Shown one piece after another: positions 27,635 through 36,326 of a stretch of DNA of 64,000 bases. This DNA comes from Noviherbaspirillum sedimenti (GTDB lineage: Bacteria > Pseudomonadota > Gammaproteobacteria > Burkholderiales > Burkholderiaceae_D). The position numbers and the translations under genes are program-made. The stretch is from assembly GCF_003590835.1 (NCBI RefSeq), contig NZ_QYUQ01000002.1, forward strand, positions 4,464,001 to 4,528,000, in the 5' to 3' direction. A model generated the notes under the pieces. It did no database searches. It was not told the origin of the DNA and saw nothing but the letters and a program-made list of their open reading frames with translations. Every line of letters begins with the position of its first letter. The stretch's first letter is position 1.

Positions 27635-30580
27635 GTGCATTCAACTCAAGAAATTTCCGTCAACGCTCCCGTCGATCACGGTGCGGTATCTCCTGCAGCC
27701 GGTGCGTCCACCCCGGCCGTCGCGGTATCCGCCGCAGCGTCCGGGCTGGGCGACTACCGCATCCTCCGACGCAACGGCGCCGTGGTTGGTTTTGAGCCGT
27801 CGAAGATTGCGATTGCCATGACCAAGGCCTTCCTGGCGGTCAATGGCGGGCAGGGTGCGGCTTCGGCGCGCGTGCGCGAACTGGTCGAGCAACTGACTTC
27901 CGGCGTGGTGGCCGCCCTGGTGCGGCGCCAGCCGGCCGGTGGCACCTTCCACATCGAAGATGTGCAGGACCAGGTGGAACTGGCGCTGATGCGCTCCGGC
28001 GAACACGACGTGGCGCGCGCCTATGTGCTGTACCGCGCCAAGCGCATGGAGGAGCGCGCTCAGCAGCAGGCCGCCAGGCCGGTAGTGCAGTCGCCGCAGT
28101 TGCATGTGACTGAAGCCGGCCAGCGCCGTCCGCTGGATCTGGTGAAGGTGCGCGCCATGATCGACGCCGCGTGTGTCGGCCTGGAAAAGCATGTCGATGC
28201 CGAAGCAATCATGAGCGAAACCCTCAAGAACCTGTACGACGGCGTGCCGGTCGAGGAATTGCACAAGTCCGCCATCCTGGCGGCGCGCGCGTTGATGGAA
28301 AAGGATCCGGCGTATAGCCAGGCCACCGCACGCCTGTTGATGCACACCATCCGCAAGGAAGTGTTTGGCCTGGAGGTGGCGCAAGCCGATGCCCCGGCTC
28401 ACTACCTTGACTATTTTCCGAAATTCATCAAGAAGGGTATCGAAGCTGATCTGCTCGACGCCAAGCTGGGCCAGTTCGACCTGGCCCGTCTGGCCCAGGC
28501 ACTGAAGCCCGAACGCGACCTGCAATTCGGCTATCTCGGCCTGCAAACCCTGTACGACCGCTATTTCCTGCACATTAACGACGTGCGTATCGAAATGCCG
28601 CAGGCTTTCTACATGCGCGTGGCGATGGGCCTGGCCCTGAACGAGAGCGACCGCGAGGCGCGCGCCGTCGAGTTCTACAACCTGCTGTCGTCGTTCGATT
28701 TCATGAGTTCGACGCCAACCCTGTTCAATTCCGGCACCCAGCGCTCGCAGCTGTCTTCCTGCTACCTGACCACGGTGGCCGACGACCTCGAAGGCATCTA
28801 CGAAGCAATCAAGGAAAACGCCCTGCTGGCCAAGTTCGCCGGCGGTCTGGGCAATGACTGGACCCCGGTGCGCGCACTCGGCGCCCATATCAAGGGTACC
28901 AACGGCAAGTCGCAAGGCGTGGTGCCGTTCCTGAAAGTGGTCAACGACACCGCCGTGGCGGTCAACCAGGGCGGCAAGCGCAAGGGCGCAGTCTGCGCCT
29001 ACCTGGAAACCTGGCACATGGATATCGAGGAATTTCTCGACCTGCGCAAGAATACCGGCGACGACCGCCGTCGCACCCACGACATGAACACCGCCAACTG
29101 GATTCCTGACATGTTCATGAAACGGGTCATGGAAAAAGGCGAATGGACCCTGTTCTCGCCCTCCGACGTGCCCGACCTGCACGACAAGTTCGGCAAGGCT
29201 TTCGAAGTTGCCTATCTCGGCTATGAAGCCGCAGCGGCGCGCGGCGAGCTCAAGCTGTTCAAGAAGCTGCCGGCAATGGACCTGTGGCGCAAGATGCTGT
29301 CGATGCTGTTCGAGACCGGACATCCCTGGATCACCTTCAAGGATCCGTGCAACATCCGTTCGCCGCAGCAACACGTCGGCGTCGTCCACAGCTCTAACCT
29401 GTGCACCGAGATTACGCTCAACACCAACGATTCCGAAATCGCCGTGTGCAACCTTGGTTCGGTCAACCTGCCGGCCCACATGAAGGACGAAAATGGGCAA
29501 AAGCGGCTGGACCTGGTCAAGCTGCAAAAGACCATCCGCACCGCCATGCGCATGCTGGATAACGTCATCGACATCAACTACTATGCGGTCAAGAAGGCGC
29601 GCGACTCCAACCTGCGCCATCGTCCGGTCGGCCTGGGCATCATGGGCTTCCAGGACTGCCTGCACATGATGCGCGTGCCCTACGCTTCAACCGACGCGGT
29701 GGCTTTCGCCGACAGTTCGATGGAAGCGGTGTGCTACTACGCCTACTGGGCTTCGACCGAGCTGGCCGAAGAGCGCGGCCGCTACAGCTCCTACCCGGGC
29801 TCGCTGTGGGACCGCGGCATCCTGCCGCAGGATTCCCTGAAGTTGCTGGCCGAGGAGCGCGGCGGCTATCTGGAAGTCGATACGGCGGAAAGCATGGACT
29901 GGGCGCCCCTGCGCGGGCGCATCCAGCAGCACGGCATGCGCAATTCCAACTGCGTGGCGATTGCGCCGACGGCGACGATTTCCAACATCATCGGCGTGTC
30001 GGCCTGTATCGAGCCGACTTACCAGAACCTGTACGTGAAGTCGAACCTGTCTGGTGAATTTACCGAGATCAACGAATACCTGGTGCGTGACCTGAAAGCG
30101 CGCGGCCTGTGGGACGAAGTGATGATCGCCGACCTCAAGTACTTCGACGGCACCCTCGCCAAGATCGACCGCATCCCGCAGGATCTGCGCGAGATCTACG
30201 CCACCGCCTTCGAGGTCGAGCCGAAATGGCTGGTCGAGGCGGCCTCGCGCCGGCAGAAATGGATCGACCAGGCGCAGTCGCTGAACATTTACATGGCCGG
30301 CGCCTCCGGCAAGAAGCTCGACGAAACCTACAAGCTGGCCTGGCTGCGCGGCCTGAAGACCACCTACTACCTGCGCACCATGGCCGCAACCCACACCGAG
30401 AAATCGACCTCGCGTGCCGGCGCCCTGAATGCAGTGTCGGCTGACGGCAGCGCCAGCGGCGGCATGGCGGCGGCGGGTGGTTTCGCGGCAGGCCCGATCG
30501 CGGCGGAAGAGCTCGCCGGTCCGGCATGCACCATGCGTCCGGGCGACCCGGGCTTTGAAGAGTGTGAGGCTTGTCAATAA
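27635..30580 (+). CDS. nrdA: Ribonucleotide reductase class Ia, alpha subunit
   Basis: NrdA reduces ribonucleoside diphosphates. The 981-residue protein starts at a GTG preceded by AGGAGG. Two ATP-cone domains lie in tandem: the first at about residues 47-140 (YRILRRNGAVVGFEPSKIAI) and the second at about 150-245 (LHVTEAGQRRPLDLVKVRAM), longer than the single-cone E. coli enzyme. The catalytic barrel shows STPTLFNSGTQRSQLSSC, NLCTEITLNTN with VCNLGS, and the radical-path Tyr pair in KTTYYLRT. The end has the redox pair CEAC. nrdB follows 85 bases later. Confidence 0.97.
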   Translation: MHSTQEISVNAPVDHGAVSPAAGASTPAVAVSAAASGLGDYRILRRNGAVVGFEPSKIAIAMTKAFLAVNGGQGAASARVRELVEQLTSGVVAALVRRQPAGGTFHIEDVQDQVELALMRSGEHDVARAYVLYRAKRMEERAQQQAARPVVQSPQLHVTEAGQRRPLDLVKVRAMIDAACVGLEKHVDAEAIMSETLKNLYDGVPVEELHKSAILAARALMEKDPAYSQATARLLMHTIRKEVFGLEVAQADAPAHYLDYFPKFIKKGIEADLLDAKLGQFDLARLAQALKPERDLQFGYLGLQTLYDRYFLHINDVRIEMPQAFYMRVAMGLALNESDREARAVEFYNLLSSFDFMSSTPTLFNSGTQRSQLSSCYLTTVADDLEGIYEAIKENALLAKFAGGLGNDWTPVRALGAHIKGTNGKSQGVVPFLKVVNDTAVAVNQGGKRKGAVCAYLETWHMDIEEFLDLRKNTGDDRRRTHDMNTANWIPDMFMKRVMEKGEWTLFSPSDVPDLHDKFGKAFEVAYLGYEAAAARGELKLFKKLPAMDLWRKMLSMLFETGHPWITFKDPCNIRSPQQHVGVVHSSNLCTEITLNTNDSEIAVCNLGSVNLPAHMKDENGQKRLDLVKLQKTIRTAMRMLDNVIDINYYAVKKARDSNLRHRPVGLGIMGFQDCLHMMRVPYASTDAVAFADSSMEAVCYYAYWASTELAEERGRYSSYPGSLWDRGILPQDSLKLLAEERGGYLEVDTAESMDWAPLRGRIQQHGMRNSNCVAIAPTATISNIIGVSACIEPTYQNLYVKSNLSGEFTEINEYLVRDLKARGLWDEVMIADLKYFDGTLAKIDRIPQDLREIYATAFEVEPKWLVEAASRRQKWIDQAQSLNIYMAGASGKKLDETYKLAWLRGLKTTYYLRTMAATHTEKSTSRAGALNAVSADGSASGGMAAAGGFAAGPIAAEELAGPACTMRPGDPGFEECEACQ

Positions 30581-30665
30581 GCTGTTTTGACTGTGCGCGA
30601 TCATGAGCAGGATTTGATCGCGCCCACGATAAGCCGGATAGCTACAGAATAGATATGAGGATTTT

Positions 30666-31835
30666 ATGTTAAGTTGGGACGAAGAAATTACCCCTGCAGC
30701 GCAACCCGCGCTGCAGCCGCTGGCACCAAGCCAGACGCAAGCTGGCGCGGCGCTGCAGGACGTGGCGCTGAACCCGGCGCTGGTGGCCCGCCCGGATGCA
30801 GTCGAGGGCGGCACCGAACGTCGCGTCAATGCGGCCGACAAGCGCATCATCAATGGCCAGACCGATGTCAACCAGCTGGTGCCGTTCAAGTACAAGTGGG
30901 CCTGGGACAAATACCTGGCCGGCTGCGCCAACCACTGGATGCCGCAGGAAATCAACATGCAGCGCGACATCGAGCTGTGGAAGAACCCGAACGGCCTTTC
31001 CGAAGACGAGCGCCGTCTGGTCAAGCGCAACCTCGGCTTTTTCGTCACGGCCGATTCGCTGGCCGCCAACAACATCGTGCTGGGCACCTACCGCCACATC
31101 ACGGCGCCGGAGTGCCGCCAGTACCTGCTGCGCCAGGCTTTCGAGGAAGCGATCCACACCCATGCCTACCAGTACATCGTCGAGTCGCTGGGTCTGGATG
31201 AAGGCGAGATCTTCAATGCCTACCATGAGGTCGAGTCGATCCGCGACAAGGACGAGTTCCTGATCCCGTTCATCGACATCCTGACCAATCCAGAATTCAA
31301 GACTGGCACCACCGAGACCGACCAGCAGCTGCTGCGCTCGCTGATCGTGTTCGCCTGCCTGATGGAAGGCTTGTTCTTCTACGTCGGCTTCACGCAGATC
31401 CTTGCGCTCGGCCGCCAGAACAAGATGATGGGCGCGGCAGAACAGTACCAGTACATCCTGCGCGACGAGTCGATGCATTGCAATTTCGGGATTGATCTGA
31501 TCAACACGATCAAGATGGAAAATCCGCATCTGTGGACGCCGGAGTTCCGCGAAGAGATCAAATCGTTGTTTTTACGCGCGGTGGAGTTGGAATATCGTTA
31601 CGCAGAGGATACAATGCCGCGTGGTGTGCTCGGTTTGAATGCCGCGATGTTCAAGGGTTATTTGCGATTCATCGCTAACCGCCGCGCGCAGCAAATCGGT
31701 CTCGAAGCCTTGTTCCCGCAGGAAGAGAATCCCTTCCCCTGGATGAGCGAGATGATCGATCTGAAGAAGGAACGAAACTTTTTCGAGACACGCGTAATCG
31801 AATACCAAACCGGTGGCGCCCTTAGCTGGGAATAA
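30666..31835 (+). CDS. nrdB: Ribonucleotide reductase class Ia, beta subunit
   Basis: NrdB supplies the tyrosyl radical. The 389-residue ferritin-like protein has the di-iron ligands and the radical Tyr in [17 protein letters not shown] (E-x2-H-x3-Y). Further ligands are in [10 protein letters not shown] and [11 protein letters not shown]. The carboxyl end [10 protein letters not shown] holds the Tyr and Trp used for radical transfer and the peptide that docks NrdA. The first 60 residues are a poorly conserved Ala/Gln-rich extension. An AGGATTTT sequence precedes the ATG, and an intrinsic terminator lies 130 bases downstream. Confidence 0.97.
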   Translation: MLSWDEEITPAAQPALQPLAPSQTQAGAALQDVALNPALVARPDAVEGGTERRVNAADKRIINGQTDVNQLVPFKYKWAWDKYLAGCANHWMPQEINMQRDIELWKNPNGLSEDERRLVKRNLGFFVTADSLAANNIVLGTYRHITAPECRQYLLRQAFEEAIHTHAYQYIVESLGLDEGEIFNAYHEVESIRDKDEFLIPFIDILTNPEFKTGTTETDQQLLRSLIVFACLMEGLFFYVGFTQILALGRQNKMMGAAEQYQYILRDESMHCNFGIDLINTIKMENPHLWTPEFREEIKSLFLRAVELEYRYAEDTMPRGVLGLNAAMFKGYLRFIANRRAQQIGLEALFPQEENPFPWMSEMIDLKKERNFFETRVIEYQTGGALSWE

Positions 31836-31967
31836 GTGGTTCGACAGCGCGTGAAAGAACAAGGCACAAGCGGAGACAATGCAGGGCGGTCGCAAGAGGG
31901 CCGCAAAACTCAAAGGCATTAGCCGAATTAATGAACAGTCGAAGACTGAATCGATCTGACCTGTCGA

Positions 31968-32008
31968 TGCCGCTTTTCCCGATTTTTTCGGGCAAGGCGG
32001 CTTTTTCT
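31968..32008 (+). terminator. Intrinsic terminator after nrdAB
   Basis: GCCGC...GGCGGC encloses a second hairpin CCCGA/TCGGG, and the outer stem is followed by TTTTTCTTT. It lies 130 bases after the nrdB stop and should end the nrdAB transcript. Confidence 0.7.
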
Positions 32009-32335
32009 TTGAAAAATCGATTGGGTTTTTTGAATTTGAATTCCAGCGCTGGCAAGTTGCCGGCGTGTTTTTAAGGCGAGAGCAGCCTGGTTGCTCGCCA
32101 TGCCTTGACAGGCATGGCCTCTGGTGACGCTGTGAGTGCGTTCACACAGAGCTGGCCGAAGATGGCTGAAGTGCTGCATAGATGAGGGGATGCAGCAGTT
32201 CAGCTGGTGCCGAATTCATTAGCGCAAGCAGAAGCTTGCTTGTGCCGATGAATAATCCGCATGAGGCATCGCGATGCCTCATGCGGGTTTCAAACCTAGT
32301 AGTTTGATTTTTTCCATCACGTGAAGGAGAAACAA
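32009..32335 (+). other. Intergenic region with a run of hairpins upstream of the histone-like gene
   Basis: This region of about 330 bases has no supported gene. Between 32075 and 32286 I count at least five local inverted repeats: GAGCA/TGCTC at 32080; an 8-bp perfect stem GCCATGCC/GGCATGGC at 32097-32118; GCTGCAT/ATGCAGC at 32173-32196; GCGCAAGC/GCTTGTGC at 32222-32245; and a perfect 30-bp palindrome at 32257-32286. A sixth, weaker one is CTGTG/CACAG near 32130. The last palindrome ends 49 bases before the histone-like start. It could be a 5' leader, a small RNA or a chain of transcription stops. Confidence 0.6.
32257..32286. repeat. Perfect 30-bp palindrome
   Basis: CCGCATGAGGCATCG is followed directly by its exact reverse complement. 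In RNA this forms a long stem with a tight loop, followed by GTTTCAAA. The short T run makes it a poor intrinsic terminator. It may be a processing site, an operator or a transcription pause before the histone-like gene. Confidence 0.8.
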
Positions 32336-32998
32336 ATGGCAACAGCCGCTAAGAAACCCGCAGCGAAGAAACCCGCTGCAAAGAAAGCCGCTGCGAAACC
32401 CGCAGCGAAGAAGGCCGCAGCTCCGAAAAAAGCCGTAGCCGCCAAGAAGCCGGTAGCGAAGAAGGCAGCAGCACCGAAAAAAGCAGTAGCCGCCAAGAAG
32501 CCGGTAGCGAAAAAAGCCGCCGCGCCGAAAAAAGCAGCAGCCGCCAAGAAGCCGGTAGCGAAAAAGGCAGCAGCGCCGAAGAAAGCCGTCGCCGCCAAAA
32601 AGCCGGTAGCGAAAAAGGCAGCAGCCGCCAAGAAGCCGGTAGCAAAGAAGGCAGCAGCGCCGAAAAAAGTCGCAGCCGCCAAAAAGCCGGTAGCGAAAAA
32701 GGCAGTAGCCGCCAAAAAGCCGGTAGCGAAGAAGGCAGCAGCACCGAAAAAAGCTGCAGCAGCCAAAAAGCCGGTAGCGAAGAAGGCAGCAGCGCCGAAG
32801 AAAGCAGCAGCCGCCAAGAAGCCGGTAGCGAAGAAGGCAGCCGCGCCGAAAAAAGCAGCAGCCGCCAAGACGCCGGTAGCGAAGAAGGCAGCAGCACCGA
32901 AAAAGGCGGCAGCGCCGAAAAAGGCCGCCGCACCTGCTGTCAAGACCGTGTTGAACCCGGCAGCGGCTTGGCCGTTTCCGACCGGCACCCGTCCTTAA
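32336..32998 (+). CDS. Histone H1-like Lys/Ala/Pro-rich DNA-binding protein
   Basis: The 220-residue protein is almost wholly repeats of AAAPKKA(V/A)AAKKPVAKK in units of about 17 residues, interrupted by shorter PVAKKA units. It resembles the carboxyl tail of eukaryotic histone H1 and bacterial AlgP/BphA-type proteins. The last 20 residues (VLNPAAAWPFPTG) leave the repeat and are non-basic, an end shared by Burkholderiales homologues. It should bind and compact DNA. The ATG is set by AAGGAGA seven bases upstream. The repetitive DNA makes copy number prone to change between strains. A terminator follows. Confidence 0.92.
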   Translation: MATAAKKPAAKKPAAKKAAAKPAAKKAAAPKKAVAAKKPVAKKAAAPKKAVAAKKPVAKKAAAPKKAAAAKKPVAKKAAAPKKAVAAKKPVAKKAAAAKKPVAKKAAAPKKVAAAKKPVAKKAVAAKKPVAKKAAAPKKAAAAKKPVAKKAAAPKKAAAAKKPVAKKAAAPKKAAAAKTPVAKKAAAPKKAAAPKKAAAPAVKTVLNPAAAWPFPTGTRP

Positions 32999-33040
32999 TT
33001 CCAACAAAGCTTGGAAGCCCGGATAAGTTCGGGCACAATC

Positions 33041-33077
33041 CCGCTGTATGGCTCCGCGTCATGCAGCGGTTTTTTTA
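33041..33077 (+). terminator. Intrinsic terminator after the histone-like gene
   Basis: CCGCTGTAT and ATGCAGCGG pair with one wobble around a loop of about 11 bases, followed by T7. A smaller GCCCG/CGGGC hairpin lies just before it. It ends about 20 bases before the yggT start. Confidence 0.75.
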
Positions 33078-33098
33078 TTTCATCAAGGAGAGGCTTCC

Positions 33099-33641
33099 GT
33101 GCTGCAGAGCATAGTTACGTTGATTGTCGAAACTGTTGCGGGATTGCTCGCGGTGGTACTTCTGCTGCGGTTCTGGATGCAGGCAGTGCGCGTGCGGCCG
33201 CCCATGTCGGTGGCTCACTTTACATTCAAATTGTCGGACTGGCTGGTCAAGCCCTTGCGCCGTATCGTGCCTGGCGTCGGCGGCTACGATTGGGCCAGCC
33301 TGCTTGGCGCGCTGCTGGTCGCGCTCCTGTCGGTTGTCGTCACCACCTGGCTGTTTTATCCATTGCCAGTGCAACTGATCCTGCTGCTGGCGTTGTTGCG
33401 ATTCGTCCAGTGGATCTTTTACGGCTTCATGGGCATGATCATCGTCGAGGTGATTTTCAGCTGGGTCAATCCGCATGCACCGCTCGCGCCTTTCATCGGC
33501 GCCCTGACCGAGCCCTTGCTGCGCCCCTTGCGCCGCGTGCTGCCGCTGATCGGCAATATCGACCTGAGCCCGCTGGTAGCGCTGGTCCTGCTGCAGATTG
33601 CCTTGCGTGTGATTAGCGGAATCCTGCCTGGGCTCGCATGA
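33099..33641 (+). CDS. YggT-family membrane protein
   Basis: The 180-residue protein contains two YggT repeats, each with hydrophobic helices (LIVETVAGLLAVVLLLRFWM; LILLLALLRFVQWIFYGFMG) and the motif VNPHAPLAPFIGALTEPLLR with LRRVLPLIGNIDLSPLV. The function is uncertain; YggT members are linked to osmotic or cell-division phenotypes in some bacteria. The start is a GTG eight bases after AAGGAG, preferred to an in-frame ATG lying 51 bases upstream beside the terminator. It overlaps yggU by four bases (ATGA). Confidence 0.9.
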   Translation: MLQSIVTLIVETVAGLLAVVLLLRFWMQAVRVRPPMSVAHFTFKLSDWLVKPLRRIVPGVGGYDWASLLGALLVALLSVVVTTWLFYPLPVQLILLLALLRFVQWIFYGFMGMIIVEVIFSWVNPHAPLAPFIGALTEPLLRPLRRVLPLIGNIDLSPLVALVLLQIALRVISGILPGLA

Positions 33642-33952
33642 GCCGTAAAGGCGGCAAGCCAGGCCAGCTGTGTGTGCGCCTGCAAGTGCAGGTGATGCCC
33701 AACGCCAAGCGCACCGGCGTGGCAGGCATGCATGGCGATGCCGTCAAAATCCGTCTGCAGGCGCAGCCGGTCGAAGGCAAGGCCAATGAGTCCCTGGTCA
33801 GGTTTGTCGCCGATGCGCTGGACTTGCCGAAAAATGCGGTCAACGTGTCGCATGGCTTGACGGCCAGGCACAAACTTCTGGAAATCGCCGCGCCGGGCCT
33901 GACTGTCGAGGGTATCCGGCAAGCCCTGCTTGCCTTGGTCAGCCCGGATTAA
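33638..33952 (+). CDS. YggU / DUF167 family protein
   Basis: The 104-residue protein belongs to the DUF167 (YggU) family, with LQVQVMPNAKRTGVAG, VKIRLQAQPVEGKANESLVR and the NVSHGLTARHKLLEI stretch. The biochemical role is unknown. Its ATG overlaps the yggT stop, so the two genes are coupled, an arrangement that is widespread in proteobacteria. It is convergent with the PfkB kinase gene 65 bases downstream. Confidence 0.93.
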   Translation: MSRKGGKPGQLCVRLQVQVMPNAKRTGVAGMHGDAVKIRLQAQPVEGKANESLVRFVADALDLPKNAVNVSHGLTARHKLLEIAAPGLTVEGIRQALLALVSPD

Positions 33953-34017
33953 GGATGGGGAGGGCGGTCGATACCCGCCCGAGGAATTTTCGCCGGGCAG
34001 GGTGGTGCGCAGGATGC

Positions 34018-34950
34018 TCAGAAACGGTAGCCGAAAGCCCGTTCGAAACGTGCCTCGATGTCTTCCCTGGCGGGAGCGTGGTTCTGCCCACCCTGGTGGG
34101 CGATCTTGATGGCGCCCATCAGGCTGGCCAGGCGTCCGGTGGTGGGCCAATCGAATCCATTGGTCAGCCCGTACAGGATGCCGGCCCGGAATGCATCGCC
34201 GCAGCCGGTGGGGTCGACCACGGCATCGGCCTTCACCGGCGGAATGGCGATATGTTCACCCTGGACGAAAATGTCGGCACCCAGTTCGCCGCGGGTAACG
34301 ATCAGTGCCTTGACCCGCTGTGCGATTTTGTCCAGCGTCAAACCGGTGCGCTCCATCAGCAATTCGGCTTCATAATCATTCACCGCAATGTAGCTTGCCA
34401 TTTCGATGAAGTGCTCCAGTTCCTTGCCGTTAAACATTGGCAAACCCTGGCCTGGATCGAAGATAAAGGGGATGTCGAGCGCCACACAGTCGGCAGCATG
34501 CTGCAACATGCCGTCGCGGCCATCCGGCGCGACGATCGCCAGTTTGACTGGGCCGGCTGCGGCGACCTTGTTCTGGTGCGAGGCTGTCATGGCGCCGGGG
34601 TGGAAGGCCGTGATCTGGTTGTTCCCGCTGTCGGTGGTGATGAAGGCTTGTGCTGTGTAAGCGGTTTCGATGGTGCGAATGCCGCGGGTCGCGATGCCCA
34701 GTTTCTCCAGCCTTTCCAGGTAGGGACTGCCATCCTGGCCGATCGTCGCCATGATCAGCGGATCGCCGTTCAGGAGTTTCAGGTTGTAGGCGATATTGCC
34801 GGCACAGCCACCGAATTCGCGGCGCATTTCCGGTACCAGAAAGGCGACATTAATCTTGTGCAATTGATCAGCCAGCAGGGCTTCGGAAAACCTCCCGCCA
34901 AACAGCATGATGCTATCGAAGGCGAGGGAGCCGCAAATCAGTGAGGTCAT
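34018..34950 (-). CDS. PfkB-family sugar/nucleoside kinase (adenosine kinase-like)
   Basis: The 310-residue ribokinase-fold enzyme has the glycine-rich amino-terminal part FGGCAGNIAYNL and the carboxyl PfkB signature DPTGCGDAFRAGILYGL with the catalytic Asp. VNDYEAELL is the usual N-x2-E motif, here NDYEAE. Similar betaproteobacterial proteins are often annotated adenosine kinase, but substrate specificity cannot be read from the sequence. It stands alone between yggU (convergent) and the accBC-prmA block on the same strand. Confidence 0.85.
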   Translation of the reverse strand: MTSLICGSLAFDSIMLFGGRFSEALLADQLHKINVAFLVPEMRREFGGCAGNIAYNLKLLNGDPLIMATIGQDGSPYLERLEKLGIATRGIRTIETAYTAQAFITTDSGNNQITAFHPGAMTASHQNKVAAAGPVKLAIVAPDGRDGMLQHAADCVALDIPFIFDPGQGLPMFNGKELEHFIEMASYIAVNDYEAELLMERTGLTLDKIAQRVKALIVTRGELGADIFVQGEHIAIPPVKADAVVDPTGCGDAFRAGILYGLTNGFDWPTTGRLASLMGAIKIAHQGGQNHAPAREDIEARFERAFGYRF

Positions 34951-34991
34951 GTTTCCAGTTCCAGAAATTGAATGTATTAGGTGATGGCGCT

Positions 34992-36323
34992 TCAGGGATA
35001 AAACAGGTAAACGCGATAATCCGAAGCCTGCAACTGGCTCAGTTCAAAGGATCGGCTCACCACCTGCTCTGATCGGGCAGCAATGCCCTGGGAGGGATCC
35101 TTGTCGGATGGAAGGTATTCGCGCGGCGCCAGCGCCCGGCGCACGAGCGCTTTGCCGTTATTGTCGTTCAGGGTCAATTCGATGTGGGGCCAGGCCTGTG
35201 CCACCGCACTGCGATTGTGCAACAGCAGTCTGAGCGTGAAGGCATTCTTGTTGTTGGCCTGCGCCTGCAATTCATTCGATTCGATCGATACTTGCTCGAT
35301 CTGCGCCGGCAGACGAATCTGGCAGCCAGCCAGTTCGCACAGGCGGGAGAGCGCGGGCCTGGTCTGCGGGTGCCATGCGGCCAGCAGGTCGCGGAAGGCG
35401 TAAGCCCCTTGCCCCAACGCTGCCATAAAGAGCAGGATGGAGGCGAGCGCCATGAATATGTGCCCGGCCCGGCGCCGGCGCTGGCGGCGTCGTCCGCTGG
35501 TAACAAAGGCGGGCTCCTCGCTCTCTTCGGCGCTTTCTGCACGCTTGCCTTCGTCCGCCGCGATTGTCGTCGCTGTCGCGTCCTGCGCCTCATCTTCTGC
35601 CGCGGCTTCGGCGAAGGATGCAGCGGCAGATGTCTTCGGCATTGCTTCGAAGCGGTCCTGGTCCGACGTTGCGGCATTTTCTTCGACGATTGCGCTGCGC
35701 CCTGGGCCATCCGCCGGCGGCGCGGCGAGTGTGTCGGCCGACCATGTATCGACTACCGCATCCGGCGGCAATTCCAGGGGCGCGGCTTGTGGCGGGACAG
35801 CGACCGGCGCCGGCGTTTCAGGTTCGGCGATGCCTGCCCGGCTGTCCGGCCAGATCTCGCTGTCGTCCACGGACGGTGCGGCCGCCGTGGCGCGCTCCTG
35901 AGGCGAGGCCTGGTCCGTGTCTTCGCTGAAAACGCTGAAATCCACCAGCGTCATGCGTGTCAGCGGGTCATCTTCGGTCTCGGCCTCTGCCTCTGCGGCA
36001 GGCTCCGGTGAAAGGATGCGCGTTTGCGTTTCGGGATCGTCGATGGCAATGAATTCCAATGCATCGATTGCGGTTTCGGTGCCGGCGTGGGGGGGCGTCG
36101 CCGCATCGCCTTGCGGCGGGATGGCGGCCGCGGGCGGAGCGTGGTTTTCCGGTGACGCAGGCGTGCTGCCCGTCGCGCTCAGTTCGGGCGGCACCAGGTG
36201 CTCGATGCCATTGAAAATCTGCTTGCAGGCGCCGCAGCGGACCAGCCCCGCGCGCAGCTTCAACTGGTCATGGGCGACCTTGAAGGTGGTCTGGCAATGC
36301 GGGCACTGGGTCGCGAGGGCCAT
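34992..36323 (-). CDS. Zinc-ribbon DUF3426 membrane protein
   Basis: The 443-residue protein starts with an MJ0042-type zinc ribbon (TQCPHCQTTFKVAHDQLKLR, VRCGACKQIFNG). A long acidic Ala/Pro/Glu-rich linker (about residues 60-290) follows, then a single membrane helix (IFMALASILLFMAALGQGAYAF) and the DUF3426 domain, recognisable by LRLLLHNRSAVAQAWPHIEL and LALREYLP-like text. The zinc ribbon would lie inside and DUF3426 outside the cytoplasmic membrane. The function is unknown. It follows prmA by three bases, so it belongs to the accB-accC-prmA transcript. Confidence 0.88.
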   Translation of the reverse strand: MALATQCPHCQTTFKVAHDQLKLRAGLVRCGACKQIFNGIEHLVPPELSATGSTPASPENHAPPAAAIPPQGDAATPPHAGTETAIDALEFIAIDDPETQTRILSPEPAAEAEAETEDDPLTRMTLVDFSVFSEDTDQASPQERATAAAPSVDDSEIWPDSRAGIAEPETPAPVAVPPQAAPLELPPDAVVDTWSADTLAAPPADGPGRSAIVEENAATSDQDRFEAMPKTSAAASFAEAAAEDEAQDATATTIAADEGKRAESAEESEEPAFVTSGRRRQRRRRAGHIFMALASILLFMAALGQGAYAFRDLLAAWHPQTRPALSRLCELAGCQIRLPAQIEQVSIESNELQAQANNKNAFTLRLLLHNRSAVAQAWPHIELTLNDNNGKALVRRALAPREYLPSDKDPSQGIAARSEQVVSRSFELSQLQASDYRVYLFYP

Positions 36324-36326
36324 TGC

